From Lysinibacillus pakistanensis (lineage in GTDB: Bacteria > Bacillota > Bacilli > Bacillales_A > Planococcaceae): a stretch of DNA of 64,000 bases. Both the position numbers and the translations under genes were made by a program. The notes under the pieces were generated by a model. The model was not told where the DNA came from, did no database searches, and was given only the letters and a program-made list of their open reading frames with translations. The stretch lies in assembly GCA_001312325.1 (NCBI GenBank), contig BBDJ01000020.1:21407-85406 (forward strand), written 5' to 3'. Every line of letters starts with the position of its first letter. The first letter of the stretch is position 1. Below, piece after piece: positions 10,750-22,102 of the stretch.

Positions 10750-12273
10750 TGCTATCTATTACCTTTATTGTCATCTTCTTTGTCATCGTTTTTGCAATCA
10801 ATGCTAAAAATTTTGGTGTTAAGTCATTCGAGGAATATGCAACTGCACGAGGTAGCTTTGGGGTTATGGCGATTTCATTAGCCGTATTTTCAACTTGGTA
10901 TGTTGGTGCCACATTTACGGCTTTTGCAGGCTATTCAGTAGGCTATGGATTTATTGGTCTTTACGTACTGACATATGCAACCTTAACAATGCTTTCCATG
11001 TATTTGGTTGCCGAAAAAACATATATTTGGGGTAAAAAATATCATATTGGTACGCAGGCTGAGTTAATGGATTTACGCTACAAAAGCAGCATGGTGCGGT
11101 TAGTTGTCGGTATTGCAGGAATTGTGTTTACTGCCCCATGGCTATTAATGGAGTGGATTACCCAGGGTGTTATTTTCAACTATGCCACAAACGGCTTAAT
11201 TAGTCCTGTTGTTGGGATGATTATTGGCATTATTGTTGTGCTTGCTTATGTTTCATTAGGTGGAATGAAATCAGTCATTACAGCGAATATTTTCCAAGGA
11301 GCTTTTATGTTTTTCGTTGGAACAGGTGTAATGATCTATATGATTTTTAAATTTGCTGGAGGAATATCTTCAGGTATGGATTCTTTAGTGGCTAACTATC
11401 CTGAAACATTAACATTCCCTGGACCTGGTTGGGAATTACCTACTCCGTTTTGGACGTCGATTATTATAACTAGTGGATTAGGAGGATTCATGTGGCCATG
11501 GGTGTATAATAAATTATTTGCCTCAGATAGTATTCGCTCCATCAAACAATCTGCATTAATTGCGCCTATTATCGGAGGGATCTTCTATGTGGCATTCCAG
11601 CTACTAGGAAATGTACTGTATATGAATGATACAGCAAGAAATAATCCGGAAGAAGCGTATATGTGGGCAGCTGGACAAATTGGGCCATTCGTACTTGCTC
11701 TTATGTCTACAGTTATTATGGCGACAAGTATTGCAACAGTAAGTGGAATTATTCAGGCTATGTCAACATCGATTTCTCGTGATGTTGCGACCGTTATTAA
11801 AAAGGATATTTCTGAAAAAAACGGCAATGAAAATTGCAAGAATTTCAGTATTTATAATAGGTGCCATTTGTGCAGTATTAGCAACGGTAGATGTAGGGGC
11901 ATTAATTAATGTAGCATTATTGTCCTATCAAGGGATTATTATGATTTTCCCTGTGGTGATTCTTGGTCTATATTGGAAGCGTGCGAATAAAGAGGGTGCA
12001 ATTGCAGGAATGATTGTTGGCACAATTGTATCCATGACACTAACTGTAACAGAGCCAGCATTTATTGCAGATTTAGGATGGTCTGCTGGTGTATACGGTC
12101 TGATAATAACAACTATTATTATGATTATCGCTGGGTATATGAAACCAATAGAGTCACATGTTGAGGATCTGTGGCAAGATGTAGAAACAGCAAGACAACA
12201 TAAAAAGGCAGTTTCGTTGAATGCAACAGAAACGGAACCAGCCGTGGTGAATATCGGCTTGAAAAATGAGTAA
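10749..12273 (+). CDS. Sodium:solute symporter (SSS family) (one frameshift)
   Basis: About 507 residues with 12-13 hydrophobic segments, the SSS family size. Family-like stretches include the N-terminal WYVGATFTAFAGYSVGYG, TQAELMDLRY and SMSTSISRDV. The frame breaks at the 7-A run near 11815-11821; one A fewer gives DISEKTAMKIARISVF and continues. Imports an unknown organic solute, which the downstream M20 peptidase and SDRs probably process. Confidence 0.88.
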
Positions 12274-12288
12274 AACAGGAGGAATAAT

Positions 12289-13620
12289 ATGAAAAATACA
12301 TTATCAGTTGAAAACATTCAGCAAGACGTATTAGCTACCATAGATGAGATGCGTGAAGAAATCATTCAATTAGCAAGTAATATGGTGAAAATTCCAAGTG
12401 TAAACCCAAATTACGATGGGGTCAACAAGGCTGAAGTGATTGGTGGAGAAAAGAATGTACAGCTATTTTTGAAGCCGATCTTTGAAGGGATTTGCGATGA
12501 AGTAGATATGTGGGAGGTTGAGGAGCAACGGCCAAATTTAGTAGGACGAATGAAAGGCTCTGGTAATGGCGGTAAATCACTTATTTTTAATGGACATATC
12601 GATGTAGTGCCTCCAGGGCCAAACTCAGATTGGAAATTTAATGATCCTTTTTCGGGTAGAGTGGAAGATGGCAGACTTTATGGACGGGGCGCCTGCGATA
12701 TGAAAGGTGGGATTGCTGCTCAAATAATGGCAGCAAAAGCCTTGAAGAAATTAGGTGTGCAATTGAAGGGGGATTTATTGCTAGAAACGGTTGTCGGTGA
12801 AGAAACGATGGACCATGAACTAGGTGTTACTGCTACTGTTGAAAGAGGCTATACGGCTGATGCTGCAATTGTATCTGAACCCTCTGGGCCTCCACAAAGT
12901 TTAGCTGTAGTGCCAGTTAGTCCAGGTGTTATTCGAATGCACATTACAGTCAAAGGGAAAACAACACATGCATCTGTACGTAGAGAGTTTATTCGGGCAG
13001 GCGGGAAGCATGGTGAGGTTGGCATCAATGCTGTTGAAAAAGGAATGTATATTGTCCAGGCTCTACAACAGTTAGAAGAGGAGTGGGGATTTACAAAAAA
13101 ACATGAGCTGTTTGAACCAGGACATTTTTCAATTCATCCCGGTATCATTCATGGAAAATCCTATGATGTAGATTTACCGTTTGTCGTTTCGGATTATTGT
13201 ACGATTCAATATGCTGTATGGCACCATCCTAAGGAAACCTTTGAGGAAGTAAAGGCAGAAATTTTAGGACATGTGGAAAGAGCTGTGCAGAATGATTTAT
13301 GGTTACGAAATAATCCTCCAGAAGTTGAATTTTTATTGCATTGGCCTGCATTTGATGTAGCGGTAGATCATCCGATTGTACAAGCAACAAGTCGTGCACA
13401 CAAAGAAGCAACCGGTGAAGAAGCGACAGTTCATGGCTTTGTAGCCGTGGCAGATGCAGCATTTTTAAATGCCAAAGGAATTCCTTCTATTATATATGGT
13501 CCGGGAAGTATTTTAGTAGCCCACGCTGCTAATGAGTATGTACTAGTTGAGGATTTAATAAAAGCTGCTAAAACATATGCCTTAACAGCCATAGATTGGT
13601 GTGGTATTGATGGTTTATAA
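12289..13620 (+). CDS. M20 family peptidase/deacylase (ArgE/DapE/ACY1 type)
   Basis: 443 residues, intact, so a good measure of the family without indels. Metal-binding elements are NGHIDVVPPG (first His-Asp), GRGACDMKGG (bridging Asp) and VVGEETMDHE (catalytic and metal Glu pair), with the later SEPSG and a C-terminal GPGSILVAHAANEYV containing the last His. A lid/dimerisation domain lies between. It would hydrolyse an N-acyl or peptide bond of an imported compound. CAGGAGG precedes the start, 15 bp after the symporter. Confidence 0.88.
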   Translation: MKNTLSVENIQQDVLATIDEMREEIIQLASNMVKIPSVNPNYDGVNKAEVIGGEKNVQLFLKPIFEGICDEVDMWEVEEQRPNLVGRMKGSGNGGKSLIFNGHIDVVPPGPNSDWKFNDPFSGRVEDGRLYGRGACDMKGGIAAQIMAAKALKKLGVQLKGDLLLETVVGEETMDHELGVTATVERGYTADAAIVSEPSGPPQSLAVVPVSPGVIRMHITVKGKTTHASVRREFIRAGGKHGEVGINAVEKGMYIVQALQQLEEEWGFTKKHELFEPGHFSIHPGIIHGKSYDVDLPFVVSDYCTIQYAVWHHPKETFEEVKAEILGHVERAVQNDLWLRNNPPEVEFLLHWPAFDVAVDHPIVQATSRAHKEATGEEATVHGFVAVADAAFLNAKGIPSIIYGPGSILVAHAANEYVLVEDLIKAAKTYALTAIDWCGIDGL

Positions 13621-13632
13621 AGAGAGGTGTAG

Positions 13633-14466
13633 ATGATGGGAAAATTAGCTGGGAAAATTGCCTTTATTACAGGTGGTGCCCGAGGAATGGGCAGGGAGTA
13701 TGCTCTACGGTTTGCAGAGGAAGGCGCAGCAATCGTGATTACTGATATTGCGAAGGATGTCCCGACTGTTGCCTATGAAATGGCAAAGCAATCGGAATTA
13801 GCACAGACCGTGGATGAAATAAAAAAAAGCACGGTGTAGATGCCTTAGGTTTAGTAGCGGATGTTCGTAATGCACAGGAGCTTGAATTAGCTGTACAAAA
13901 GACAATTGAACATTTTGGAAAAATCGATATTCTAGTAACAAATGCGGGCATATTATCGTATAACAAGCTATGGGAGATGTCAGAACAGCAATGGGATGAA
14001 ATGCTCGATATTTGCTTAAAGGGTACCTGGTTAACCTGTAAATATGTACTTCCACATATGATTGATCGTCAAGCAGGGAAAATTTTATGTGTATCATCAG
14101 TGAATGGACTTCGAGGCGGTCAAAATGTAGGGCATTATGTGGCTGCAAAACATGGGGTATTAGGATTAGTCAAAACTTTAGCAATGGAGGTAGGGCCCTA
14201 TAATATTCATGTTAACGCTATTTGTCCAACCGCTGTTGATACAACAATGGCTAATAATCAAGCTACCTATGATCGTTTGGCTAACAAAAAAAGGAGCTAC
14301 AAGAGAAGAAGCGACACCTGCATTTGGCAATCATCATGTATTCCCACATCAAGATTTTATCGCGCCGAAGGATGTTATTAATGCAGCACTTTTCTTAGTG
14401 TCAGATGATTCCAACAATATTTCAGGATCACATATTGCAGTGGATGCTGGCTATTTGACAATGTAG
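13633..14466 (+). CDS. Short-chain dehydrogenase/reductase 1 (two frameshifts)
   Basis: About 277 residues. The NAD(P) motif is [11 protein letters not shown] follows (TNAGI), and the catalytic set is Ser in CVSSVNG and YVAAK (Tyr-x-x-x-Lys); the C-terminal [12 protein letters not shown] is typical of classical SDRs. The frame breaks at the 8-A run near 13821-13828 (one base short, as if 9 A) and at the 7-A run near 14286-14292 (one A too many). Substrate unknown; it follows the M20 gene by 12 bp. Confidence 0.85.
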
Positions 14467-14477
14467 GAGGGAACCAT

Positions 14478-15245
14478 ATGGTAGGTAGATTACAGGATAA
14501 AGTTGTAGTGATTACAGGTGCTGCGCAGGGAATCGGCTTTGCAACAGCGAGAAAATGTGGTCAAGAGGGAGCGAAAGTCGTTATTTCGGATTTTAATGTG
14601 GAAAAATTACAGGAGGCTTCTAGACAATTACAGCAAGATGGTTTTGATGTTCATGCAGTAGTATGTAATATCACAGATGAAGAGCATATTGCAAAGCTTT
14701 ATGAGGAAGCAATAAAAAAATATGGCTATATTACAACGGTTGTTAATAATGCAGGCATTTTTGTCAATAATACAGCCGAAACCTTTGATGTGATCACCTT
14801 TGAAAAAAATTGCTAATATCAATATTAAAGGTGTGATGCTCAGCACTAAACATGCCATTCCATATTTAAAGGGACAAGAGGGTAGTTCTATCATCAATTT
14901 GGCATCTATTTCAGGTATGATCGGTACTAAAAACCATAATTTATATATTATGACAAAGCATGCAGTGTAGGTATTACACGAAGTACTGCTGTAGAGCTTG
15001 GGCAGTATGGGATTCGTGTTAATGCAGTATGCCCAGGATTAACTGACACGAATATGTCAGAGCAGCTAATCGAGGGAGATGGCGGCGGTCAATCTATACG
15101 GCAGGCTTATGAAAATGCCTATTTATTAGGAAGATTAGGTAGACCAGAAGAAATCGCCAATACAATTTCTTTCTTAGCCTCAAATGAAGCATCCTTTATC
15201 ACGGGGGCCTTAATACCTGTGGATGGTGGCTATACGGCAACTTAA
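14478..15245 (+). CDS. Short-chain dehydrogenase/reductase 2 (two frameshifts)
   Basis: About 255 residues. TGAAQGIG binds the cofactor, NNAG follows, catalytic Ser lies in LASISGM and the Tyr-Lys pair in LYIMTKHAV. The C-terminus GALIPVDGGYTAT fits classical SDRs. The frame breaks at the 7-A run near 14805-14811 (one A too many) and near 14969 (one base missing, between the Tyr-Lys motif and GITRS). Last gene of the operon that starts at 10474; a bidirectional terminator follows. Confidence 0.85.
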
Positions 15246-15252
15246 ATTATCT

Positions 15253-15298
15253 AAAAACAGTCTATTTTTATCGATTACATAAAAATAGACTGTTTTTG
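15253..15298. terminator. Bidirectional terminator between the SDR operon and pucR-like gene
   Basis: Nearly perfect stem AAAAACAGTCTATTTTTAT / ATAAAAATAGACTGTTTTT with a 7-nt loop. A-rich and T-rich flanks on both sides let it serve both convergent units. Confidence 0.9.
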
Positions 15299-15307
15299 TT
15301 ACAGCAA

Positions 15308-16913
15308 TTATTGATAGGTAGGTAGTTGAAGTTCTTCTAGTAAGAAGCCAATATAAAATAAAATTTGATCCTGTAGTTTTTCAGGATTGAGTTTTGTGAT
15401 TTCTTTAATTAAGCTAAGACGATAACGGACTGTATTTTTATGAACGAAAAGCTGCTCAGCGGTTTTATTAAAATCGGCGTTATTAAATAAAAATACTTTC
15501 AACGTATTATAGAGCTCCGCTGTCTTTTTTTTCATCGAATTCTTTCAATGGCATTAAGTATTCCTGCTGAAGAAATGAAGCTTCTTTAATAGGCTGACTG
15601 GAAAAAAAGGATTCGTTCAAAGTTTAATTGTTCAAAATTTACGACTTTCGATAATTGATTTTTTTTCGCTTGTGCAAAATGTAATGACACTAATGCTTCG
15701 TTGTAGCTTTTTACAATAGATTGTAAATCATATATCTCCCGATACCGCCAAAATAAGCATTGTTGACATTATATTTGGCTAGTAGATAATCGATTTTTTC
15801 ACAGATAAATGCAACATCAATTTCTGCTGTCGCATCTAACAGCATAACTAAATAGTTATTGGAATCAAACCCTATCTTGGTTAAAGTATACTTTTCCAAT
15901 AAGAAGATAAAATTTGATGTTAAGATAAGTGTATCTTGCTTGTTATAATCCGGGAATTTTAATTCAATTAAAAGTAATTGATACGGGTGATCCTTCAAAT
16001 CCCAATTGACCTCTCTTGATACTCGAATTATCTCCTCAGTACTACTAAATTTTCCATGTAATAAATCCACTAGAAAGCCGCTTCTATTTTGCTGAGATAA
16101 TGAAATAATACTTTTTATCTTTTGTAGCTCAGTTAATAGAATAGCAGTCGCTTGTGAAATGGCAACCTTTTCCCATGGAGCGTGAATATCTTGACAATCC
16201 CAAAGAATAATACATCCCTCAAGATATCGGTTTTCATAAATCGGCTTCACATATACTTGGATGGGCAGCTCCTGAAAACTTCTTTCGTTAGGTTTTTTTT
16301 GTTTTAATAATATGGATAATCTCTGAAGTAATTTCTTGATAAACGGATGTCAATTCAAATGAGCTATACAACTTATCAATGGAATGTAAATAAATAGTAG
16401 TTTTTCGGGAAGTCAATTTTTCAATTAATAATGGTAATTGTTGGAAATCTGTTTTAGATAATAAGAAATATTGAAATTCTTCATAGATATTCTTTACTTT
16501 TTCTAATTCGAGCCTTTGTTCATTATTAATATGATTGACAATTGGAATAATCATATCTGCCCAAGCAATTTGGTTGTCCAGTTCAACTATAACAATCCCA
16601 TTCCGTTCTGCAAAATACTGCACGTCTATGGAAATAGACGGAACATGCCGACCAATTTTAATGCCTAAGCCACTAACGCCTTTTTCAGAGAGTGTCAGAA
16701 TTAATTTTTTTTAATGTTTCATCTAAGCTACTTTCGTTTTTTTAAGAAGGGAAAACCCGTTGTAAGAATGAAATTACCTTGTTCAATCCAAGCAAAACCA
16801 TCTGGTGCGTCCACGATTGTAGCACCTGTTACTTCCTTTTCCAATAAATCTTTTCCAGCGATAATCTTGGCATGTGTAAATTCTTGTAAAAGCATAACAT
16901 CTTTTATCCGCAA
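15308..16913 (-). CDS. PucR family transcriptional regulator (several frameshifts)
   Basis: About 535 residues when joined. The N-terminal PucR domain is clear (LRIKDVMLLQEF ... GATIVDAPDGFAWIEQGNFIL), a GGDEF-like/CdaR middle follows, and the C-terminus has the PucR helix-turn-helix: NTLKVFLFNNADFNKTAEQL then FVHKNTVRYRLSLIKEI. Frames break near 16710-16730, 16285, 15690-15730 and 15530-15610, mostly at A/T runs. TTG 16913 is chosen because GAGGTG lies 6 bases upstream. It is divergent from the M20-ADH-ALDH operon with a palindrome between them, so it most likely controls that operon. Confidence 0.82.
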
Positions 16914-17000
16914 GTTAATCACCTCATAATGTATGAATGAAAAGATGATTATGTATGCTTTGAGCAACGTAATAGTAATTTTATTTTATAAAAAAATGGA

Positions 17001-17037
17001 AGCATTCTTTTGGCACTTAGCCAAAAAATACAATGCT
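17001..17037. promoter_or_regulatory. Nested palindrome in the pucR/M20 divergent region
   Basis: TTTTGGC (17008-17014), ACTTA, GCCAAAA (17020-17026) is a perfect 7-bp inverted repeat. It sits inside an outer pair AGCATT (17001-17006) / AATGCT (17032-17037). Position between divergent genes makes it the best operator candidate for the PucR-type regulator. Binding is inference. Confidence 0.55.
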
Positions 17038-17191
17038 ATAGTAAGTGAAAGGTGAGATTACTAGTATAATACACTAAATTTTTGTAATTTTCACTTATTT
17101 TTTGATTAGTAGCTTTAGGTTCTTGACAATTTTGACTAGGAACATGCGCTACATTTCGATTGTGATCCAGTCTAGGAAGGGAGGTGTTTTT

Positions 17192-18351
17192 TTGATTAAT
17201 AAGGAAAGAGCAACGCAATTTTTACAAACTTTAGTTCAAATCAATAGCGTTAATCCACCTGCTAATGAGCTAGTAGTCGCTCATAAAATAGCTGAGCATT
17301 GTACGAGCTACGGCTTAGAAGTAGATATTCAAATGATAGATGATGCTAGAGCAAACATCATTGTAAGACTATTAAGTAATGCAAAAGAAAAGAATGCATC
17401 TTTGGTGTTCAGTGGTCACTTGGATACAGTTCCTGTTGGAGATATACCTTGGGATTACGAGCCTTTTTCGGCAGAAATCATTGATGGCAAAATGTATGGC
17501 AGGGGAACGACAGATATGAAAGGGGGAGTAGCTGCCTTACTAGAGGCAATGATTATTTTAAAGGAAAAAAAGATTCCTTTAAAAGGAGATTTATTGTTTT
17601 TAGGGACTGCAGGTGAAGAGGTGGATTGCATAGGCGCAAAACAAGCCATTGAAACAGATATTGTAAAAAATGCAGGTGCCATTATTATTGCGGAACCGAG
17701 CAGCGGGGAGATTTTTTGCGCGCATAAGGGTGTTTTATGGTTAGAGATTGAAACTTTCGGTAAAACGGCACACGGTTCAATGCCTCAAAATGGCATAAAT
17801 GCTATTACGCATATGCACAAAGTTATAAGCGCCTTGCAAACTTATTCGTTTAGAGCAGTGGAAGAGCATCCCTTATTAGGTCGACCAACACTTGTCATCA
17901 GCACGATAAAAGGAGGGGTTACTACAAATGTAATACCAGATTATTGTGCAATACGTATAGATATTAGATCCACACCGTTGCTATCACATCAAGAAATAAT
18001 TGAGGATATAAAAGGAATTATTGGAGAAGTTCAAAAGACAGAACATGACTTCAATGCAAAGATCCATGTACTTCATGATTTAAATTCAATTGATTATTCG
18101 GGCAGCCAAGCATTATTAGCACAATTGAAAGCGGTGAAAAATGAATTATCCAATGTGACATTACTAGAAAAGGGTGTTAATTACTATACCGATGGCTCTG
18201 TTTTTTTCAGTTGCTACAAATGCACCTATAATCATCTATGGTCCTGGCAATGAAAATTTAGCACACCAGCCAAATGAACATATTGAAATGAATGCCTTTT
18301 TTTGATGCTATTGAATTTTATAGTGTTTTTGCAGAGAGATATTTAACTTGA
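17192..18351 (+). CDS. M20 family peptidase/deacylase 2 (two frameshifts)
   Basis: About 385 residues. FSGHLDTVPVGD holds the first His-Asp, GRGTTDMKGG the bridging Asp, LGTAGEEVDCIGAK the Glu pair; IIIAEPSSGE and the repaired C-terminus IYGPGNENLAHQPNE complete the ArgE/DapE/succinyl-diaminopimelate-desuccinylase-like pattern. TTG 17192 follows GGGAGGTG. The frame breaks at the 7-T runs near 18200-18206 and 18297-18303 (one T too many each). First gene of a three-gene operon with the alcohol and aldehyde dehydrogenases; probably releases an alcohol- or amine-containing product from an acylated precursor (inference). Confidence 0.85.
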
Positions 18352-18366
18352 TAGGGAGGATTAAAA

Positions 18367-19535
18367 ATGAATGCATATTCGGAAACTGTTTTTAATGCCA
18401 AAACGAAGATTTATACAGGCGTATCTTCTATAAAAAAATTTGGGGCCTGTTCTACAAGAAATTGGTGCTCATCGTATTTTAATGGTCACAGATCAAGGAA
18501 TTAAGCACTCGGGTATTTTAAAGAATGTGCTTGGCGAAATACCTGAAAATATTGAAGTTTTGATTTATGACGAGGTAAAACCTAATCCAGATGTTGCAAG
18601 TATTGATGAAACTGCCAATAACTATAGGAAAAAAAGAGATTTCAGCTTTAGTAGCTGTAGGAGGAGGTAGTGTAATTGATAGTGCGAAGGCTTTAGCAAT
18701 TGTACTAACAAATGAGAGTTCTATTTCAGCCTATTATGGCTTCGATCAATATACTGAAAAAGCACTTCCGCTAATTGCTATTCCAACAACGGTTGGAACA
18801 GGGAGTGAAAGTGGAAATGCAGCAGTTATTACGGATGAGACAGATGGATTGAAAACGAAAAAAATTAGTTTTTGGAGAAGATTTATTCCCTAGAGTAGCG
18901 ATATTAGATGCAAGTTTATTACGTGCTATGCCAAGTGGTCTAATAGCCTCAACAGGATGGATGCTTTAACACATGCTATTGAGGGATACGTATCTATTTG
19001 GAGCTCACATTTTACCGATGCACTTAATCTACATGCAGTACGAGTGATTGGAAAATCATTATTACCTGCCATTGCCCATAGTGAAAATACAGAGGCAATG
19101 CATGGCATGTTATTGGCTAGTTCTATTACAGGCTTAGGAATGGCTAATTCAGGGTTAGGAATGGTACATGGGATATCGCACGCTATTGGCGCGCAATATG
19201 ATGCTCCACATGGTATTGTCAATGCTATTCTATTGCCTTATTTACTAGAATACAATTGGATTGCGAATCCTGAGAAATTTAAAGAAATTGCTGAAGCCTT
19301 ACGTGTCAATATTGAAGGACTTTCCGTAGAGGAGGCGGCCAAAGCAGCTGTAGCCTATGTGAAGAATTTAACGAAAGAAGCTGGTATCCCTGAAAAGCTG
19401 AGTGCTATTGGTATAAGCAAAGAGCATATCGATGTTTTAGTTGATATTGCCTTCCATGATGCTCAGTACATGGTGCCGAATCCACGCAAAATGTCTAGGC
19501 AGGACATCTATAATATTTTAGATCAATCAATTTAA
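18367..19535 (+). CDS. Iron-containing alcohol dehydrogenase (four frameshifts)
   Basis: About 388 residues of the group III (Fe-ADH) family. AVGGGSVIDSAKA is the NAD-binding signature, PTTVGTGSE follows, and the metal-binding His residues fall in MDALTHAIEGY and HGISHAIGAQYDAPHGIVNA. Frames break near 18425-18438 (one base extra), 18630-18637 (7 A), 18860-18866 (7 A), and near 18952 (one A missing in GGATGG). GGGAGG precedes ATG 18367, 15 bp after the M20 gene. Oxidises an alcohol or reduces an aldehyde; substrate unknown. Confidence 0.88.
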
Positions 19536-19550
19536 TAAGGAGGTCTATAG

Positions 19551-21046
19551 ATGCTAGAGATGAAATTACCACAAGCAATTGAATTATTACCTAAGGTGCA
19601 AGCTTTTTTAGAGGAAACAAAGGGATTATATATTAATGGAGAATTCATTCAATCAAAAGCCGGGAAAACCTTCGACACAATAAATCCTTCTACTGGAGAT
19701 AAAATAACGGATGTATATGAAGCACAAGCGGAGGATATAGATGCAGCAGTGGAAGCAGCCAGAGATGCTTTTGATCATGGATCATGGTCAAAGATGGATG
19801 CTGCTCAAAGAGCCTTATTGATGCTAAAACTAGCGGATTTAATGGAAGAGCATAAAATGGAAATCGCTCAAATTGATGCCTTGGATAATGGTAAGCCGAT
19901 TAATGAGGTTTTGGGAAATGATATTCCAAATGCTGTTGAGCAATTTAGATACTTTGCGGGCTGGGCAACCAAAAATATGGGACAAGTTCTGCCTGTAGCG
20001 GGTAATTTCCTAAATTATACAAGGCATGAGCCAGTAGGTGTAGTAGGGCAGATTATCCCTTGGAATTTTCCGTTTATGATGGTTTCTTGGAAAGTTGCCC
20101 CAGCATTAGCAACTGGATGTACTGTTGTTCTTAAGCCTGCGGAACAAACACCACTGTCTGCACTTTATTTTGCTCAATTAGTGAATGAGGCAGGCTTTCC
20201 GCCAGGTGTTATTAATATCGTACCTGGCTTTGGTCCAATTGCAGGAGAGGCGCTAGTGATACATGAGAAAGTCGATAAAATTGCATTTACTGGCTCTACA
20301 GATGTAGGAAAGGGCATAATGAAAAAAAGCAGCTGACACAATGAAACGCGTGACATTAGAGCTTGGAGGAAAGTCTCCTAATATTATTTTGCAGGATGCT
20401 GATTTAAGTACAGCAATTCCAGGTGTTCTTTCGGGTATAATGGCCAATCAAGGGGAAGTTTGTAGTGCGGGTTCAAGAGTATTTGTTCATCGTAGCCAAT
20501 CCGAGGAGATCATTAAACAAATGGTGAACTATGCTTCAAAAATTCAACAGGGTCATGCTTTAAATTTTGCCACACAAATGGGAGCACTTGTTTCAGAAAA
20601 ACAGCTAAATCGTGTTAAAAACTATATTGAAATAGGTGTCGAAGAGGGAGCAACATTAGCATGTGGTGGTAAATCGGCTAACAATGGCTATTTTATGGAG
20701 CCTACTATTTTTACAAATGTTTCTGATACGATGACAATTGCACAAGAAGAAATCTTTGGACCTGTTGTTGTTGTGCTAGAATATGATAGTTTGGATGAAT
20801 TAGTAGAAAGAGCAAATAAGTCGAATTTTGGGCTAGCAGCAGGCATTTGGACACAGAATTTAAAAAAACGCACATTCATTAGCTGCAAAATTAAATGCGG
20901 GTTCAGTATGGGTGAATTGCTATAATATGACAGACCCTGCTTCTCCATTTGGAGGATATAAGCAATCAGGCATCGGCAGGGAAATGGGCTCGTATGCTTT
21001 ACAAAATTACACGGAAGTGAAGAGTGTTTGGATTAATTTGGATTGA
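19551..21046 (+). CDS. NAD-dependent aldehyde dehydrogenase (two frameshifts)
   Basis: About 497 residues, BetB/GbsA-like classical [31 protein letters not shown], the catalytic Glu region [11 protein letters not shown] and the catalytic Cys in [11 protein letters not shown] are all visible, as is the C-terminal [15 protein letters not shown]. Frames break at the 7-A runs near 20323-20329 and 20863-20869 (one A too many each). AAGGAGG precedes the start. With the Fe-ADH it would take an alcohol to a carboxylate. It is not the CoA-acylating type; that enzyme lies in the BMC operon. Confidence 0.9.
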
Positions 21047-21071
21047 TGTTGTATTTTAATGAAACTAAACA

Positions 21072-21113
21072 AGTTCCCTAGTTATCATAAAAACTACTAG
21101 GGAACTATATTTT
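21072..21113 (+). terminator. Terminator of the M20-ADH-ALDH operon
   Basis: AGTTCCCTAGT / ACTAGGGAACT stem, loop of about 13 nt, then a T-rich tail. Confidence 0.85.
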
Positions 21114-21180
21114 TGTAGAAAAATATAGTATTAGGGAGAAAAAAATACACGAAATTTAGATAATTTTAATATTTGTAGTA

Positions 21181-21259
21181 TTGACAATTATCTAACTATT
21201 CTATAAAATTCAAACAAATCCACATAAATACAGAATATGAATGTTGGTTTTGTGGATTT
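21181..21259 (+). promoter_or_regulatory. Promoter and putative DeoR operator of the microcompartment operon
   Basis: TTGACA (21181-21186), 17-bp spacer, TAAAAT (21204-21209). Just downstream, AAATCCACA (21216-21224) is repeated inverted as TGTGGATTT (21251-21259), flanking the predicted start of transcription. Since the first gene encodes a DeoR-family repressor, this is a plausible autoregulatory operator for the whole BMC operon. Confidence 0.6.
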
Positions 21260-21294
21260 CGTTGGATTCTACTATGTGTTTGGAGTGATTGTGT

Positions 21295-22089
21295 ATGTCC
21301 CTTTCGTTTGAGGAACGCAAAAAAAGTAATTTTAGATATATTAGATTTAGAAGGCAAAGTGAAGGTAAGTGATGCCGAACAACTATTAAACGTATCAGGT
21401 GAGACTATACGTAGAGATATGGACCGATTGGAGAAGGAAGGGCTCCTGCACAAAGTTTATGGAGGTGCCGTGAAAGCTAAAGAAAAGTATGAACGGACAT
21501 TTGAACAGAAAACTTCACTCAACAACTTAGAGAAAAGAATGATATGTAAGGCTGCAGCAAGTATTGTGGAGGATGGAGACGTTATTTTTATTGGTCATGG
21601 TACAACAGCCTATGAAATCGTTCGTTATTTAAGTGATAAACCAAATGTAATAGTGGTAACAAACTCTCTCCCGGTTCTCTCATTAGCAGCAGAATGCTTT
21701 CAAGGTAAAGTGCTTTTTGCAGGAGGTGAGTATGAGCATCGACAAAAATTTATGGGTGGTCCTTTAGCTGATTTGTTTTTTAATCAATTAAAGGCAAATA
21801 AAGCCTTCGTAGCTGCAGGCGGAATTTCATTAAATGAGGGCATTACAGATTATGATATTACTGGAGCTGCTATTTCAAAGAAATTAATAGAACGAGCTGA
21901 AAATACGATAATTTTAGCGGATCACACGAAATTTGGAGTCTCCACATTCGCACATATTTGTCACTTGGAAGATGTTGCTATGGTGATTACAGATCAAAAA
22001 AAGCTCTACGCAATGGCAAGAACGCTTGGCCCAAAAAAAAGGTTGAACTATTAATAGCAGGTGAAATTTTGGAGGATGTCAACGTATAG
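21295..22089 (+). CDS. DeoR family transcriptional regulator (two frameshifts)
   Basis: About 264 residues. N-terminal DeoR winged helix: VSDAEQLLNVSGETIRRDMD then LEKEGLLHKVYGGA. The sensor domain has the sugar-isomerase-like GHGTTAYEIVRYL, TNSLPVL, GG...AFVAAGGISLNEGITDYD and ADHTKFG. ATG 21295 encodes MSLSFEERKK once the 7-A run near 21319-21325 loses one A; the C-terminus ends at 22089 if the 8-A run near 22034-22041 gains one A. First gene of the BMC operon, 13 bp before the PLP enzyme; ligand probably a phosphorylated intermediate, as is common for DeoR proteins. Confidence 0.85.
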
Positions 22090-22102
22090 GAAGGTGGAAA
22101 AC

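Noticed and set aside
17011..17026. Sigma-54 (-24/-12) promoter suggested by TGGCAC
   Set aside because: No TTGC element at the required distance; the TGGC belongs to the TTTTGGC/GCCAAAA palindrome.
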